A DNA stretch of 64,000 nt from the NCBI GenBank assembly GCA_020723305.1, contig DYJC01000004.1, positions 286,713-350,712 of the forward strand, written 5' to 3'. A program made the position numbers and the translations under genes. The notes beneath the pieces were generated by a model, which was given only the letters and a program-made list of their open reading frames with translations, was not told where the DNA came from and did not search any database. This document shows, piece by piece, positions 8,699-17,914 of this stretch. The stretch is from Desulfosudis oleivorans. Lineage in GTDB: Bacteria > Desulfobacterota > Desulfobacteria > Desulfobacterales > SURF-7. Every line of letters begins with the position of its first letter. Within the stretch, counting starts at the first letter, position 1.

Positions 8699-10123
8699 TC
8701 AATCTTCGTGGCCGATCCGATGAATTTTAATGGAATTTGTAGATCCTTTTTTTAATCCAAAGCCCACCACAATAACAATCAGATCATCCTTTTTAACCTT
8801 ACCTTTTTCAATCAAAATATTTTCGCTGGCCTGTACAAGCCGGTTTGTATCACTGATATTTGAGATATGCATGGGGGTCACTCCCCAGTACAGCGCCAGA
8901 CGGTTATATACGGTAACATTGGGTGTGAACGCAAAAATAGGCATGGAGGGCCGCTGTTTTGATATCAGCTTTGAGGTGTGCCCGGATACGGAAAAAGAAA
9001 CAATCCCTTTTCCGCTCACCTCATGAAGAATATTCACAGCTGATTGTGCTACTGCATGAGGAACAAGATCCTCTGTGTCTTTTTCATACTGTAAATGATA
9101 TTTCATGAAAGGCGATTTCTCCATCTGGGAAGCAATCTTTGCCATCATCTGAACGGCCTTTACCGGATATTTCCCGGAAGCGGTTTCACCGGAAAGCATT
9201 ACCGCATCGGTTCCATCCAGAATTGCATTGGCCACATCCGAAGCTTCCGCCCGGGTCGGAATAGGGTTCACGCTCATGGTTTCCAGCATCTGCGTTGCCG
9301 TGATCACCGGCTTGTTTTTTTTCATGGCGGAATGGATAATATGTTTTTGGATCGCAGGAACCTGTTCCGGATGCATCTCCACACCCAGATCGCCCCTTGC
9401 AACCATAATGGCATCCGTCACCTCCAATATGTCGTCCAGATTTTTCACAGCCTCTGGCTTTTCAATTTTAGCAATCACCGGGATATCTTTCCCCTGATTT
9501 TTAATAATCGATTGTATCTGCTTTACATCATCTGCAGTTCTAACAAAGGACAAGGCAAAAAAATCAATTCCCACTTTGATCCCGAAATTCAAATCCCTTT
9601 TATCCTTTTCCGTAAGAGACGGAGCGGAAACCTTCACACCCGGAAGATTTATCCCTTTGTTTTCTTTTAGTACCCCTCCGTTCATGATTTTACATTTTAC
9701 CGTATCCTTGGTTTTGGAAAGCACCTTCAGTTCAATCAGGCCATCATCCACCAGAATCACATCATTTTTTTTCACATCCCCGGGAAGCTCCTTGTATGTT
9801 GTCGAGACAATCTCGGCAGATCCCGGTACGTTTTGAGAGGTGATCGAAAACTCGTTATTCTTTTTCAGGATAACCGGTTCTCCGTTTGATAGTTTACCTG
9901 TCCGGATTTTTGGCCCCTGGAGATCCAGAATAATTCCGACCGGCGTATTCAACTCCCGGGAAAGAGACCGGATGGTCTTGATAACTTCACCATGCTCTTC
10001 ATAACTTCCATGGGAGAAATTCAACCGCGCGACATTCATCCCTTCGGAAATCAATTCTTTCAGAACAGCTCGCGTATTGGATGACGGACCGATTGTGGCG
10101 ACTATTTTTGTTTTTTTCAGCAT
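8699..10123 (-). CDS. pyk: Pyruvate kinase
   Basis: 474 residues, standard bacterial length. It converts phosphoenolpyruvate and ADP to pyruvate and ATP. Landmarks in order are KIVATIGPSS at the start, ARLNFSHGS, the barrel segment FFALSFVR, the IAKIEKPEAV lysine site, ARGDLGVE and TATQMLE metal/substrate motifs, and the MLSGETASGKYP loop. The C-terminal allosteric domain is complete. The window also encodes a PPi-dependent phosphofructokinase, consistent with a reversible, PPi-linked glycolysis/gluconeogenesis. Confidence 0.96.
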   Translation of the reverse strand: MLKKTKIVATIGPSSNTRAVLKELISEGMNVARLNFSHGSYEEHGEVIKTIRSLSRELNTPVGIILDLQGPKIRTGKLSNGEPVILKKNNEFSITSQNVPGSAEIVSTTYKELPGDVKKNDVILVDDGLIELKVLSKTKDTVKCKIMNGGVLKENKGINLPGVKVSAPSLTEKDKRDLNFGIKVGIDFFALSFVRTADDVKQIQSIIKNQGKDIPVIAKIEKPEAVKNLDDILEVTDAIMVARGDLGVEMHPEQVPAIQKHIIHSAMKKNKPVITATQMLETMSVNPIPTRAEASDVANAILDGTDAVMLSGETASGKYPVKAVQMMAKIASQMEKSPFMKYHLQYEKDTEDLVPHAVAQSAVNILHEVSGKGIVSFSVSGHTSKLISKQRPSMPIFAFTPNVTVYNRLALYWGVTPMHISNISDTNRLVQASENILIEKGKVKKDDLIVIVVGFGLKKGSTNSIKIHRIGHED

Positions 10124-10542
10124 ACCGTAAACCTCCGTATCTAAAAGTCAAAATATATGAAAAAAGGCGTGAAAACCCAAGTCCATAATCAGATGAGTTT
10201 CATGTTGATTGGATCTATTATTCTATAATAATTTAGGATTTTTATCTTTCAAGACCGGTAAAGTATGCCAGCCTGCTTCCTTTTTGTCAATCCGGTTTAT
10301 GCAAAAGGAAACAAGATATCTCCAAAAAAAAATCACCCCGGAAATCTCTCCATATCGAGATCTGCCGGGGTGACTGGGTCGGGTTGTTTTACTCAAACCA
10401 GGAGAGAGCAATTTTTCTCATTTTCTTATTCAGGCTTGATTTCATGTTGACACTGTATATTGTCACACAAAGAACAGGTACAGGGGCCTGCCCTTACAAG
10501 TCATATCCTCTTGATTGAAAATTGAATCCGATCCCCTCCCTT
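10124..10542. other. 420-bp gap between pyk and the DegP/DegQ gene
   Basis: The gap holds a strong minus-strand terminator (10324-10373) and, upstream of it on the minus strand, an 18-codon ATG-to-TAA frame (about 10383-10439) without a ribosome site. A small RNA or peptide ending at the terminator is possible but unsupported. The part nearest pyk is AT-rich and should contain its promoter. Confidence 0.45.
10324..10373 (-). terminator. Rho-independent terminator downstream of the DegP/DegQ gene
   Basis: On the minus strand, TCACCCCGG pairs with CCGGGGTGA, with an inner ATCTC/GAGAT stem, and the hairpin is followed by nine T residues. It lies about 170 bp after the stop codon of the protease gene. 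Confidence 0.85.
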
Positions 10543-12012
10543 TTATCCCTTTTTCAGTTTGACAACCATAAAGCCGCTTCCCTGTCGTTTAATGAAGAGC
10601 TGAATCATCTCGCCTTTTTTCACTTTCCCGATTTCCCGGGTATACTCGTTGACACTATCCACTGAACTCCGGTTTACTTCCATGATGATATCCCCGGCAG
10701 CGATTCCAGCTTGTTCTCCAATGCTGTTCGGTTCCACCTCTATCACAATAACACCCTTGGATGACTCCACATTAAACTGCCTGGATATTTCAGGAGTAAT
10801 TTTTGAAACACGAAGTCCCAGTTCATTTCCGGATTGACCACCCCTGCCGGCAACCATAGGAGTATCATCCCGTTTTGCAACCATCACGGTGAACACTTTC
10901 TCCTCTCCTTTACGGAGTACCTTGATATCTACCTTTTCACCCACACCGATATTGGCGATAACGCCCGTGAGATCGTGGCTTGAGTTTACGGGCTTGCCAT
11001 TCACTTCGATAATGATATCTTTCACCTGAATGCCGGCCTTCTCTGCAGGGTCACCTGGAAACACCTCCATTACCAGTGCCCCTGTCTGTTTCTCAACCCC
11101 GTAATATGCAGCAATCTCCTCGGTCAGATTCTGGATTCCAACCCCGAGCCATCCCCGGGTGACACTCCCCTTTCCTTTAAGCTGTTCAATGACCCCCTTG
11201 GCCAGATCAATGGGGATGGCAAAACCGATTCCCTGTCCACCGGCTACAATGGCCGTGTTGATACCAATAACCATTCCATCCATATCCAGCAGAGGTCCAC
11301 CGCTGTTTCCCGGATTAATGGATGCATCGGTCTGAATGAAATCATCATATGGACCGGAGCCGATAACGCGTCCTTTTGCGCTCACGATTCCGGCTGTCAC
11401 GGTGTGAGCCAACCCGAACGGGCTCCCGATGGCAACAACCCACTCCCCGACCTTCAGTTTTTCAGATGATCCAAACTCCAGAACCGGTAATTCCTTTTCC
11501 GGTTTTATTTTAATCAATGCCAGATCGGTTGAAGGATCGCGGCCGATAATCGTTGCATCGTACTCTTTCCCGTCTTTCAGAATGACTTTAATCTGATCGG
11601 CATTTTCAATCACATGGTTGTTGGTGACAACATATCCGTCCTTACCAATAATAAAGCCGGACCCGAGACTCCGCTGTTTAAAATCCCTGTTGGGGATTCC
11701 TCCAAAAAATCTTTCAAAAAGATCATCTTGCGGTTGATTCGGTTGATTGTTTCCAAATGGATTCCTGGAAAAATGACGGAAAACCAGTCCTCCGCCCTTT
11801 ATATTTTTTTCCGTTCTCACATTAATCACCGCGGAACTCTTCCCCTCTGCAAGGGCGCTGAAACTTTCCGGGACCATCCGGACTTTTTCAGATTCACTTT
11901 CTGCCATGGCATAGGAAGAAAAAAACACTATGCCCAGAATCACAGTTACGCCAATCATAATAGACAGAATCGCTTTTTTCCCGATTACACGGGTCAATGG
12001 TAATGAATTCAT
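10543..12012 (-). CDS. Do-family periplasmic serine protease (DegP/DegQ-like), copy 1
   Basis: 489 residues. A signal peptide (about residues 12-37, hydrophobic core then AMA) sends it to the periplasm. The trypsin-like domain has the triad: His in TNNHVIE, Asp in STDLALIK, Ser in NPGNSGGPL. Two PDZ domains follow (about residues 285-375 and 395-485). It degrades or refolds misfolded envelope proteins. A paralogue with the same architecture lies at 39976-41433 and the two are very similar through the protease domain, for example sharing GIVSAKGRVIGSGPYDDF. It seems to be its own transcription unit. Confidence 0.94.
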   Translation of the reverse strand: MNSLPLTRVIGKKAILSIMIGVTVILGIVFFSSYAMAESESEKVRMVPESFSALAEGKSSAVINVRTEKNIKGGGLVFRHFSRNPFGNNQPNQPQDDLFERFFGGIPNRDFKQRSLGSGFIIGKDGYVVTNNHVIENADQIKVILKDGKEYDATIIGRDPSTDLALIKIKPEKELPVLEFGSSEKLKVGEWVVAIGSPFGLAHTVTAGIVSAKGRVIGSGPYDDFIQTDASINPGNSGGPLLDMDGMVIGINTAIVAGGQGIGFAIPIDLAKGVIEQLKGKGSVTRGWLGVGIQNLTEEIAAYYGVEKQTGALVMEVFPGDPAEKAGIQVKDIIIEVNGKPVNSSHDLTGVIANIGVGEKVDIKVLRKGEEKVFTVMVAKRDDTPMVAGRGGQSGNELGLRVSKITPEISRQFNVESSKGVIVIEVEPNSIGEQAGIAAGDIIMEVNRSSVDSVNEYTREIGKVKKGEMIQLFIKRQGSGFMVVKLKKG

Positions 12013-12283
12013 GACACATCCTCTTTATTGGTTATTTTTTTCTGATTATTTAAAATTTCCTGTAATCCCGACTCTCATTTTTCATATCCCTGATCAGCAA
12101 TCTTGGTGCCAAAAACCATAATAAAATTCATCCTATATATGATAAGATGAAAATCTTGGAAATCAACTTCTTATTTGATCATTACGTAACTGCATTTCGA
12201 AAATCATATGCCTTGTTAAAGTTGCTTCCGAGTCCAATCCCACCGGTAGTTGTGATATATTGCATTCGCATCCGGGGCATATC

Positions 12284-12377
12284 GATTCCCCCCTTGAGGG
12301 ATTAAGGGGGGTGTAATTCTCATAACTAATTTTTATTATTTATAAAACACCCCCCTACCCCCCTCAAGGGGGGAATC
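12284..12377. repeat. Palindromic repeat with C6/G6-rich arms
   Basis: The left arm GATTCCCCCCTTGAGGG (continuing ATTAAGGGGGGTGT) and right arm ACACCCCCCTACCCCC (continuing CTCAAGGGGGGAATC) pair over about 30 bases around an AT-rich 32-base loop. Similar repeats occur dispersed in many bacterial genomes. No coding capacity was seen. Confidence 0.65.
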
Positions 12378-12449
12378 AGTTAGGCGATTATCCGAATTTG
12401 GTTACAAATTGTTTGGTTCTTTCATTCCAGATATGATAGTTCAAAAAAA

Positions 12450-12500
12450 TGGATAAAAAATATCCATAATGCGATTCTGTCTGGATAAAAAATATCCATA
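12450..12500 (+). promoter_or_regulatory. Two identical dyad sites, probable activator-binding sequence
   Basis: The 19-mer TGGATAAAAAATATCCATA occurs twice, at 12450-12468 and 12482-12500. Each is an inverted repeat TGGATA-n5-TATCCA. The copies are 32 bp apart, about three helical turns. They lie roughly 155-205 bp before the expected start of the sigma-54 transcript, a normal place for an NtrC-family enhancer. The most likely ligand is the response regulator encoded at 14450-15832. Confidence 0.7.
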
Positions 12501-12627
12501 TTCAGCTTATTTTATAGAGGCGACATTAAAACAGCAATATCAAATTTCCGGCCTTCATTCCAGTCCGGTTTGATTCTGGTTATGGGCAGGAATAAAATTC
12601 AGAACCAGAAAAAGCCATGAAGCAGCA

Positions 12628-12642
12628 TGGCATATTACTTGC
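12628..12642 (+). promoter_or_regulatory. Sigma-54 (RpoN) promoter
   Basis: TGGCAT-ATTAC-TTGC matches the -24/-12 consensus TGGCAC-N5-TTGC with one mismatch and the required GG-N10-GC spacing. The expected transcript start is near 12654, 20 bases before the kinase ATG at 12674. This argues against the upstream in-frame ATG at 12617, which would lie before the promoter. Confidence 0.7.
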
Positions 12643-12673
12643 TGAACCGCTCGATTTGACAGGAATAAAAAAT

Positions 12674-14443
12674 ATGGACACCATCCAACACACAAACCGG
12701 TTTCAAACAACCGTTCCGCCCTGGATTCTGATCGGGGCTGCAATCATCCTTTTTCCGCTGTTCACCCTGATGACCGTTGCCAACATTCACCGTCACCGGG
12801 AAGCCGGCATCCAGCTTCTTGTGGAAAAAGGCGCTGCCCTGATCCGATCATTTGAGGCCGGAACCCGAACCGGTCTGATGGGAGAACATTTCAGCGGGAA
12901 ACACCTTCAGCAGCTCCTCACAGAAACCGCCACTCAGGAAGATATTATTTATCTGACGGTTGTGAATAAAAACGGAATCACGCTGGCACACAACAACCAG
13001 TCGAAAATAGGCTTCCCATATGGATCTGAACTGAATCTTTTCAAAATCTCGCAAACTTCGGATATCCACTGGCGCATCATCGAAAAGCCGGGAGAACCGA
13101 ATGTTTTTGAAGTGTTTCGCCGATTTGCCCCTTCCGGAACACAGTGGCAGGAGCCCAATGTACTCCGGCTTTTTCGACAATTAGGCCTGCCCTACATGAC
13201 CGACTGGAAAAAAAACAATCCATCCGACCTGGTCATTTTTATCGGACTGGATATGAGTTCCCTTGAAGAAGCCGGCCGGAATGATATGAGGCAGGCCATT
13301 ATCATTGCCGGTGTCATGCTTCTGATCGGCCTGACCGGAATCATCCTCCTGTTCATCACGCACAACTACCGCCAGGCCCGTGTATCCCTGTCCAGAATCA
13401 AAGCTTTTTCCGACAACCTTGTTGAGAATATCCCCATTGGTCTGATCGTGGTGGATAACCATAAACAGCTCGCTTCCTTTAATCAGATTGCTGAATCCTT
13501 TTTCGGCCGCCTCACCGAAAGCAGCATAGGAAAGGATGTCGCGGATATTCTCCCAAGGGAACTTTGGGAACTGATCGATCATCCGGACATACGTAACGGC
13601 ATCGTGGAAAAGGAAATCAACTGCCCGGTAAAAGACGGAAAAATTATTCCATTCGAAGTAAGCGCAACACTCCTGCATGACCGGAAGGATACTTTTCACG
13701 GTTATATCCTGCTCTTCAAGGATCTGACGGAAATTCAGTCCCTGAAAAAACATCTGGCCCGAAGTCAGCGGCTGGCATCTGTCGGAAGACTGGCAGCAGG
13801 CGTTGCCCATGAAATCCGGAATCCGCTAAGCTCCATCAAAGGCTTCGCCACCTATTTTAAAGAGCGTTTTGAAAAACAGCCGGAAGATAAAGAGACTGCG
13901 GAGATTATGATTCAAGAGGTGGACAGGCTGAACCGGGTTGTCAGCCAGCTTCTTGAGTTTGCCAGACCGGTTTCCGTGACCGGGAAACCGGTTAATCTCA
14001 AAAAACTGATCTATGACTCCGTAAAATTGATCGAGAAGCAGGTTCAGGAAAAAAACATACAGGTCATCATCAACCCGCTTCATGAGCTGTGTGATCTGTT
14101 TCTGGATTCGGATAAAATCAGCCAGATTTTGCTGAATCTTTATCTGAATGCATTGGATGCAATGGAAGACGGAGGTTCTCTTGTAATTGCTTTTGGCAAA
14201 CATCCATGGAAGCCGGGAATTGAAATATCGGTTGCCGATACCGGAACCGGAATTGATGAAAAGGATCAGCCCAATATTTTCGATCCCTACTTTACCAGGA
14301 AACCCAATGGAACCGGAATCGGACTGGCCATTGTCCATAATATTGTTGAAGCGCATAACGGAGAGATCCGGGTTGAAAGCGAGGTCAGCAAGGGGACAAT
14401 CTTTACAATTTTCCTGTCCGAACTTCCCCAAAGCGGAGGATAG
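12674..14443 (+). CDS. Membrane sensor histidine kinase (ZraS/HydH-like)
   Basis: 589 residues from the ATG at 12674, chosen because it follows the sigma-54 promoter and an AGGA site; an in-frame ATG at 12617 would add 19 residues. Transmembrane segments near residues 16-38 and 208-230 bracket a periplasmic sensor region of about 170 residues. Then come a PAS domain, the HisKA box VAHEIRNPLSSIKG with the phospho-accepting histidine, and the ATPase domain with the GTGIGLAIV loop. Its partner regulator starts 6 bp downstream. The layout (sensor kinase, NtrC-type regulator, sigma-54 promoter) resembles ZraSR/HydHG of enterics, where the signal is envelope stress or metal; the signal here is not known. 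Confidence 0.92.
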   Translation: MDTIQHTNRFQTTVPPWILIGAAIILFPLFTLMTVANIHRHREAGIQLLVEKGAALIRSFEAGTRTGLMGEHFSGKHLQQLLTETATQEDIIYLTVVNKNGITLAHNNQSKIGFPYGSELNLFKISQTSDIHWRIIEKPGEPNVFEVFRRFAPSGTQWQEPNVLRLFRQLGLPYMTDWKKNNPSDLVIFIGLDMSSLEEAGRNDMRQAIIIAGVMLLIGLTGIILLFITHNYRQARVSLSRIKAFSDNLVENIPIGLIVVDNHKQLASFNQIAESFFGRLTESSIGKDVADILPRELWELIDHPDIRNGIVEKEINCPVKDGKIIPFEVSATLLHDRKDTFHGYILLFKDLTEIQSLKKHLARSQRLASVGRLAAGVAHEIRNPLSSIKGFATYFKERFEKQPEDKETAEIMIQEVDRLNRVVSQLLEFARPVSVTGKPVNLKKLIYDSVKLIEKQVQEKNIQVIINPLHELCDLFLDSDKISQILLNLYLNALDAMEDGGSLVIAFGKHPWKPGIEISVADTGTGIDEKDQPNIFDPYFTRKPNGTGIGLAIVHNIVEAHNGEIRVESEVSKGTIFTIFLSELPQSGG

Positions 14444-14449
14444 ACAAAT

Positions 14450-15832
14450 ATGGCTCTGAAAAACAACCTGCTCGTAGTAGATGATGACAAAGCCCATCGT
14501 ACCATGCTTTATACACTGTTGCGGGGATGGGGATATGATGTTACGCAGGCAGATGACGGCGCAACCGCCATTGATCGCGTGCATGAATCCTCATTTGATG
14601 TGATCCTCATGGACATCCGAATGCTTCGTGTATCCGGCATTGAAGCCCTGGAAATAATCCGTTCCTACAATCCCGCCATCCCGGTGATCATCATGACCGC
14701 ATATTCTTCTGTTGAAACCGCCGTGGAAACCCTGAAAAAAGGCGCCTATGACTATCTCACCAAACCCCTTGATTTTGACAAGCTCCGCATCACCCTGGAA
14801 AAAGCCATGGAGCATCGTCGGCTGAAGGAGGAGAACAGAATCCTGAAGGAAAATGCCGGACAACATTTCAGCAGGCAGAATATCATCGGCAGCAGTCCGG
14901 CCATGACAAAACTTTTTGAAATTGTCGAACAGGTTGCTCCAAGCGAGGCAACGGTTCTGATCCATGGAGAATCCGGAACCGGAAAGGAGCTGATCGCAGG
15001 TCTGGTTCATTACAACAGTTTCCGGAAAAACCATCCTTTTATCAAAATCAATTGCGCAGCCATCACCGAAACCCTTCTGGAATCCGAACTCTTTGGACAT
15101 GAAAAAGGAGCGTTTACCGGAGCGGATAAAAGAAAGGAAGGAAAGTTTCTTCAAGCGGATAAGGGCAGCCTTCTGCTGGATGAAGTCAGCGAAATGCCTC
15201 TTTCCATGCAGGTGAAACTGCTGCGGGTTCTTCAGGAAAGAGAAATCACCAGGGTCGGCGGCGATACGGTTGTGCCGGTGGATGTCCGGGTGATTGCCGC
15301 AACCAATAAGAATCTGATCGAGATGATTGAAAAGGGAAGATTCCGGGAAGATCTTTTCTATCGTCTCAACGTTGTCCTGCTTGAAGTCCCTGCACTGAGA
15401 AACAGAGAAGATGATGTCCCGCTTCTTGCAGCCCATTTCCTGACTCTTTTTTCAGAAAAAAACCGGAAAAAAATAAAAGGGTTTACTCCTGTGGCAATGG
15501 ATTGTCTGATCAAATACAACTGGCCCGGCAATGTGCGGGAACTCATGAATACGGTTGAAAGAACGGTTGTACTGGCCAGATCGGATTATATTGACGTTGT
15601 AGAGCTTCCCGTGATACAGAGACAGCCTTTACCGGAAAATGCTTTCGCCATCCGGAATCTCGATCAGGGATCTGTTCTGGCTGAAGGTGCCACTCTTGAA
15701 ACAATTGAAAAAACAGCCATTATCAACACGCTTCAAGCTGTAAACAGCAACAAAAGTGAAGCGGCAAGGAGATTGGGCATTACCCGGAAAACATTGCACA
15801 AAAAACTGAAACAATATGGCTTGATGCCGTAA
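14450..15832 (+). CDS. Sigma-54-dependent response regulator (NtrC/ZraR family)
   Basis: 460 residues. The receiver domain has the phosphorylatable Asp in VILMDIRM. The AAA+ domain has Walker A GESGTGKE, the intact sigma-54 contact loop GAFTGA, and Walker B LLLDEVSEM. The C-terminal Fis-type helix-turn-helix is AARRLGITRKTLHKKL. It follows its kinase by 6 bp. It probably binds the two dyads at 12450-12500 and activates its own operon's sigma-54 promoter; this is inferred from site layout only. Confidence 0.95.
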   Translation: MALKNNLLVVDDDKAHRTMLYTLLRGWGYDVTQADDGATAIDRVHESSFDVILMDIRMLRVSGIEALEIIRSYNPAIPVIIMTAYSSVETAVETLKKGAYDYLTKPLDFDKLRITLEKAMEHRRLKEENRILKENAGQHFSRQNIIGSSPAMTKLFEIVEQVAPSEATVLIHGESGTGKELIAGLVHYNSFRKNHPFIKINCAAITETLLESELFGHEKGAFTGADKRKEGKFLQADKGSLLLDEVSEMPLSMQVKLLRVLQEREITRVGGDTVVPVDVRVIAATNKNLIEMIEKGRFREDLFYRLNVVLLEVPALRNREDDVPLLAAHFLTLFSEKNRKKIKGFTPVAMDCLIKYNWPGNVRELMNTVERTVVLARSDYIDVVELPVIQRQPLPENAFAIRNLDQGSVLAEGATLETIEKTAIINTLQAVNSNKSEAARRLGITRKTLHKKLKQYGLMP

Positions 15833-15856
15833 GAAAAGTACAGGGTAGAATAAAAC

Positions 15857-16612
15857 ATGTTTGCTTTTTTTAAAATATTGGAAACACTTGTGCTGCCGCC
15901 GGGAATTTTTGTTCTCCTTCTTGCGGCTTTTGGATGGATGCAGTTCCGGAAAAAAAATTACGAAACCGGGATAGACACTCTTTTTGTCGGATTCTGTATC
16001 TGGGCTCTCTCCATCTCTCCGGTTTCCAATTCTCTGATGAAAGGACTGGAGTCATCCTTTCCCATTCCAAAAAAAATCAATGGAGATGTCATTATTCTCC
16101 TTGGCGCAGGGCTGAATGAAAATGCTGCGGATCTTTCCGGTATTGGATTTCCGGACGGAGACATGCTTGGCCGGATCACAACTGCAATCCGTCTCCACAA
16201 GAAGCTCAACATCCCGATTATTATCGCAAGCGGCAATGTGTATCCGGAAGGGAAAGCCGGGGCGCCGGTGTATCAGCGGATCATGACGGATCTGGGAATT
16301 GACCCCGCCGGCATCATTGTTGAAAAAAAAAGTCGGAACACCTTTGAAAACGCCCAGTATGCATCCATGATCTGTCAGGATCTGGGATACAAAAACCCCA
16401 TACTACTGACCGCGGCCTATCATCTGAAACGTGCCCGTATGGCATTTCAAACAACCGGCCTGACAACCATTCCCTTTCCAGCCTACCGGTACTCTTCAGA
16501 CAACCCTGTATTTTTCTGGAGAAGCTTTCTCCCCTGCCACAACTCCTTTGAAATATCGTGCGTGGCTATCCGTGAGTATCTGGGGATTTTGTATTACATG
16601 GTCCGATATTAA
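15857..16612 (+). CDS. YdcF/ElyC family (DUF218) membrane-anchored protein
   Basis: 251 residues. Two N-terminal hydrophobic helices (residues 10-28 and 38-58) are followed by the DUF218 domain: the VIILLGAGLN core strand, the IASGNVYPEG loop, SRNTFENA and LLTAAYHLKRA. The family is linked to envelope polysaccharide and lipid-carrier homeostasis (ElyC, SanA), with no firmly established reaction. It starts 24 bp after the regulator and could be cotranscribed with it. A second, truncated copy of its C-terminal 66 codons lies at 18268-18475. Confidence 0.88.
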   Translation: MFAFFKILETLVLPPGIFVLLLAAFGWMQFRKKNYETGIDTLFVGFCIWALSISPVSNSLMKGLESSFPIPKKINGDVIILLGAGLNENAADLSGIGFPDGDMLGRITTAIRLHKKLNIPIIIASGNVYPEGKAGAPVYQRIMTDLGIDPAGIIVEKKSRNTFENAQYASMICQDLGYKNPILLTAAYHLKRARMAFQTTGLTTIPFPAYRYSSDNPVFFWRSFLPCHNSFEISCVAIREYLGILYYMVRY

Positions 16613-16713
16613 AATTCCCCAGCACCAACATACCCAGACCATTCAGAAGTATTATCTTATGGATCACATCATATCCGGCGGCCAAAACGTCATTGTCTTT
16701 TTTTAGAAGTCGT

Positions 16714-17496
16714 TTAAAGCTTTCCAACAGGTTCAAATTTAAACATCGGGCATCCCTTGCACACATCAAGGCCCGGCCAGGGTTCAGATCCTTCGCCCAG
16801 AAGGGACGCGCCTTCTCCTGATGCGCAACGTTTCTGCTGCTGCAGGGCCATGTCAATGATATGCTCTCCGGGAATAAACAGATTCACATATCCCATTTCT
16901 GTTTTTCCGGAGGTTTTTGAGCCTGCGCAGATGGTGGTCAGGTTGGCCGTATGATGGGTGTATGCCCATACGCTTCCGGCGCAGACAGCAGAATTGGGTG
17001 TATGGCAAAAGGTCAAATTCGGCTTTCCCATTGCCCCCATGTAATCATTTAACAGATGGTACGCCTGATAGGGAGTGCAGACCATAAAAACAATATCCGG
17101 TTGAGAAGAGATCTTATCAAAAAAATCAATGGGTGCCATGTAAATACCCTTGCACCCCTTTTTCAGCTTCACTTTTTCCCTGGCTGCGGCAAGGGCCAGG
17201 GACTCATCCATCAAGTATTTGAGATGCTGTTTGGTATCAATCTTTTCATCTATATCCCTGAATCCAAATACCAGTGCAGCATTCCGGCATAACAACTTTT
17301 CAGGTTTCAGGATCAAGGCCAACCGTTTCTGTCGGGCAGCGGCCAGATACTGGCAATAGGTGAGTCTGGCTTTTGATGCATGAGTCACCGGCGCTTGTTC
17401 AAGTTCTTCGTCCGTATAAACAAACCGGATGCCCACAGGATCGAAATCTAACCGTATATTCCAGATAAATTGTTCGCGAATGTCATGATATTTCAT
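16714..17496 (-). CDS. DUF169 family protein
   Basis: 260 residues with a GGAG site 6 bases before the ATG. The family (PF02596) is common in anaerobes and methanogens and has no known function. Cysteine-containing segments are visible: LTYCQYLAA, TFCHTPNSAVCAGSVW, TTICAGSKTSG and a C-terminal VCKGCPMF, which could bind metal or a cofactor. The gene stands alone at the start of a region full of gene remnants and on the strand opposite to them. Confidence 0.85.
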   Translation of the reverse strand: MKYHDIREQFIWNIRLDFDPVGIRFVYTDEELEQAPVTHASKARLTYCQYLAAARQKRLALILKPEKLLCRNAALVFGFRDIDEKIDTKQHLKYLMDESLALAAAREKVKLKKGCKGIYMAPIDFFDKISSQPDIVFMVCTPYQAYHLLNDYMGAMGKPNLTFCHTPNSAVCAGSVWAYTHHTANLTTICAGSKTSGKTEMGYVNLFIPGEHIIDMALQQQKRCASGEGASLLGEGSEPWPGLDVCKGCPMFKFEPVGKL

Positions 17497-17592
17497 AAAC
17501 GCTCCAAATTATTATTTCCTGATATTTATATTTGACAAGGGCTATATGAAAAACATGAGATATAAACTCTACTATTTTATATAAATATCGAA

Positions 17593-17706
17593 ATGAATGC
17601 TCATGTTTATCAGCTCGGAAGGCAAGATACAAGGTATATGCCTTATTATATCTATCTTGAAATTTTCCAGCCGGATGATGTATATATCTTTACGATAAAC
17701 CAATAA
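17593..17706 (+). pseudogene. Short remnant with conserved tail (37 codons)
   Basis: A small frame beginning MNAHVYQLG and ending with RYMPYYIYLEIFQPDDVYIF plus a few residues. Its second half is repeated at 18623-18691, where the same frame reads RYIPYNIYLEIFEQDDVYIF. Five of the eight codon differences fall only in the third base, so both copies descend from a sequence that was once selected as protein. The upstream part of copy 2 is closed by a stop. I do not recognise the parent family. Confidence 0.4.
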
Positions 17707-17711
17707 ACAAA
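17632..17711 (+). repeat. Diverged direct repeat, copy 1
   Basis: About 75 bases that recur at 18623-18696, ending just before the ribosome site of the next small gene in each case. Key shared words are ATCTTGAAATTTT and GATGATGTATATATCTTT. In both places a toxin-antitoxin-like gene follows. Confidence 0.6.
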
Positions 17712-17728
17712 GATCCAATAGTTCATTT

Positions 17729-17914
17729 ATGGCTGACGAATTAAAAAACAAAAAAAGCTCAGGCGTTGACAAAGGGCTGGTCGCCATGTTCCTGAAAATG
17801 TCACCGGAGATGCGTCTGGAGGCAAATGATAATGCAGTGTGTGTTATTTTGGAGTTGAGAAATGCCTGCCAACAGCAACAAAACAAAGAGTGCAAACCTA
17901 AGCGAAATCATTGA
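17729..17914 (+). CDS. Small protein, partner of a nucleotidyltransferase-like gene
   Basis: 61 residues. The core MSPEMRLEANDNAV followed by ILELRNA resembles the short proteins that precede MNT-fold nucleotidyltransferase genes in many anaerobes, where the two form a toxin-antitoxin-like pair. It overlaps the following frame (17862-18095), as in such modules. Because that partner is badly truncated, this gene may be a leftover. No strong ribosome site was seen. Confidence 0.45.
   Translation: MADELKNKKSSGVDKGLVAMFLKMSPEMRLEANDNAVCVILELRNACQQQQNKECKPKRNH

Larger units (their letters stand above)
12013..12673. other. 660-bp control region between the protease and the two-component operon
   Basis: No gene is evident. 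It contains a C/G-rich palindromic repeat (12284-12377), two identical dyads (12450-12500) and a sigma-54 promoter (12628-12642), each listed separately. The first 200 bp next to the divergent protease gene are AT-rich and presumably carry its promoter. Confidence 0.6.

Noticed and set aside
10383..10439. 18-codon minus-strand frame before the protease terminator
   Set aside because: Too short, no ribosome site and no similarity; only noted in the gap description.
12617..12673. Earlier ATG for the sensor kinase
   Set aside because: It lies upstream of the sigma-54 promoter and would not be on that transcript.
16610..16735. Minus-strand protein-like stretch (ESFKRLLKKDNDVLAAG and on) overlapping the DUF169 3' end
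   Set aside because: No start codon or ribosome site, a different frame from DUF169, and antisense to the YdcF 3' end; no family recognised.
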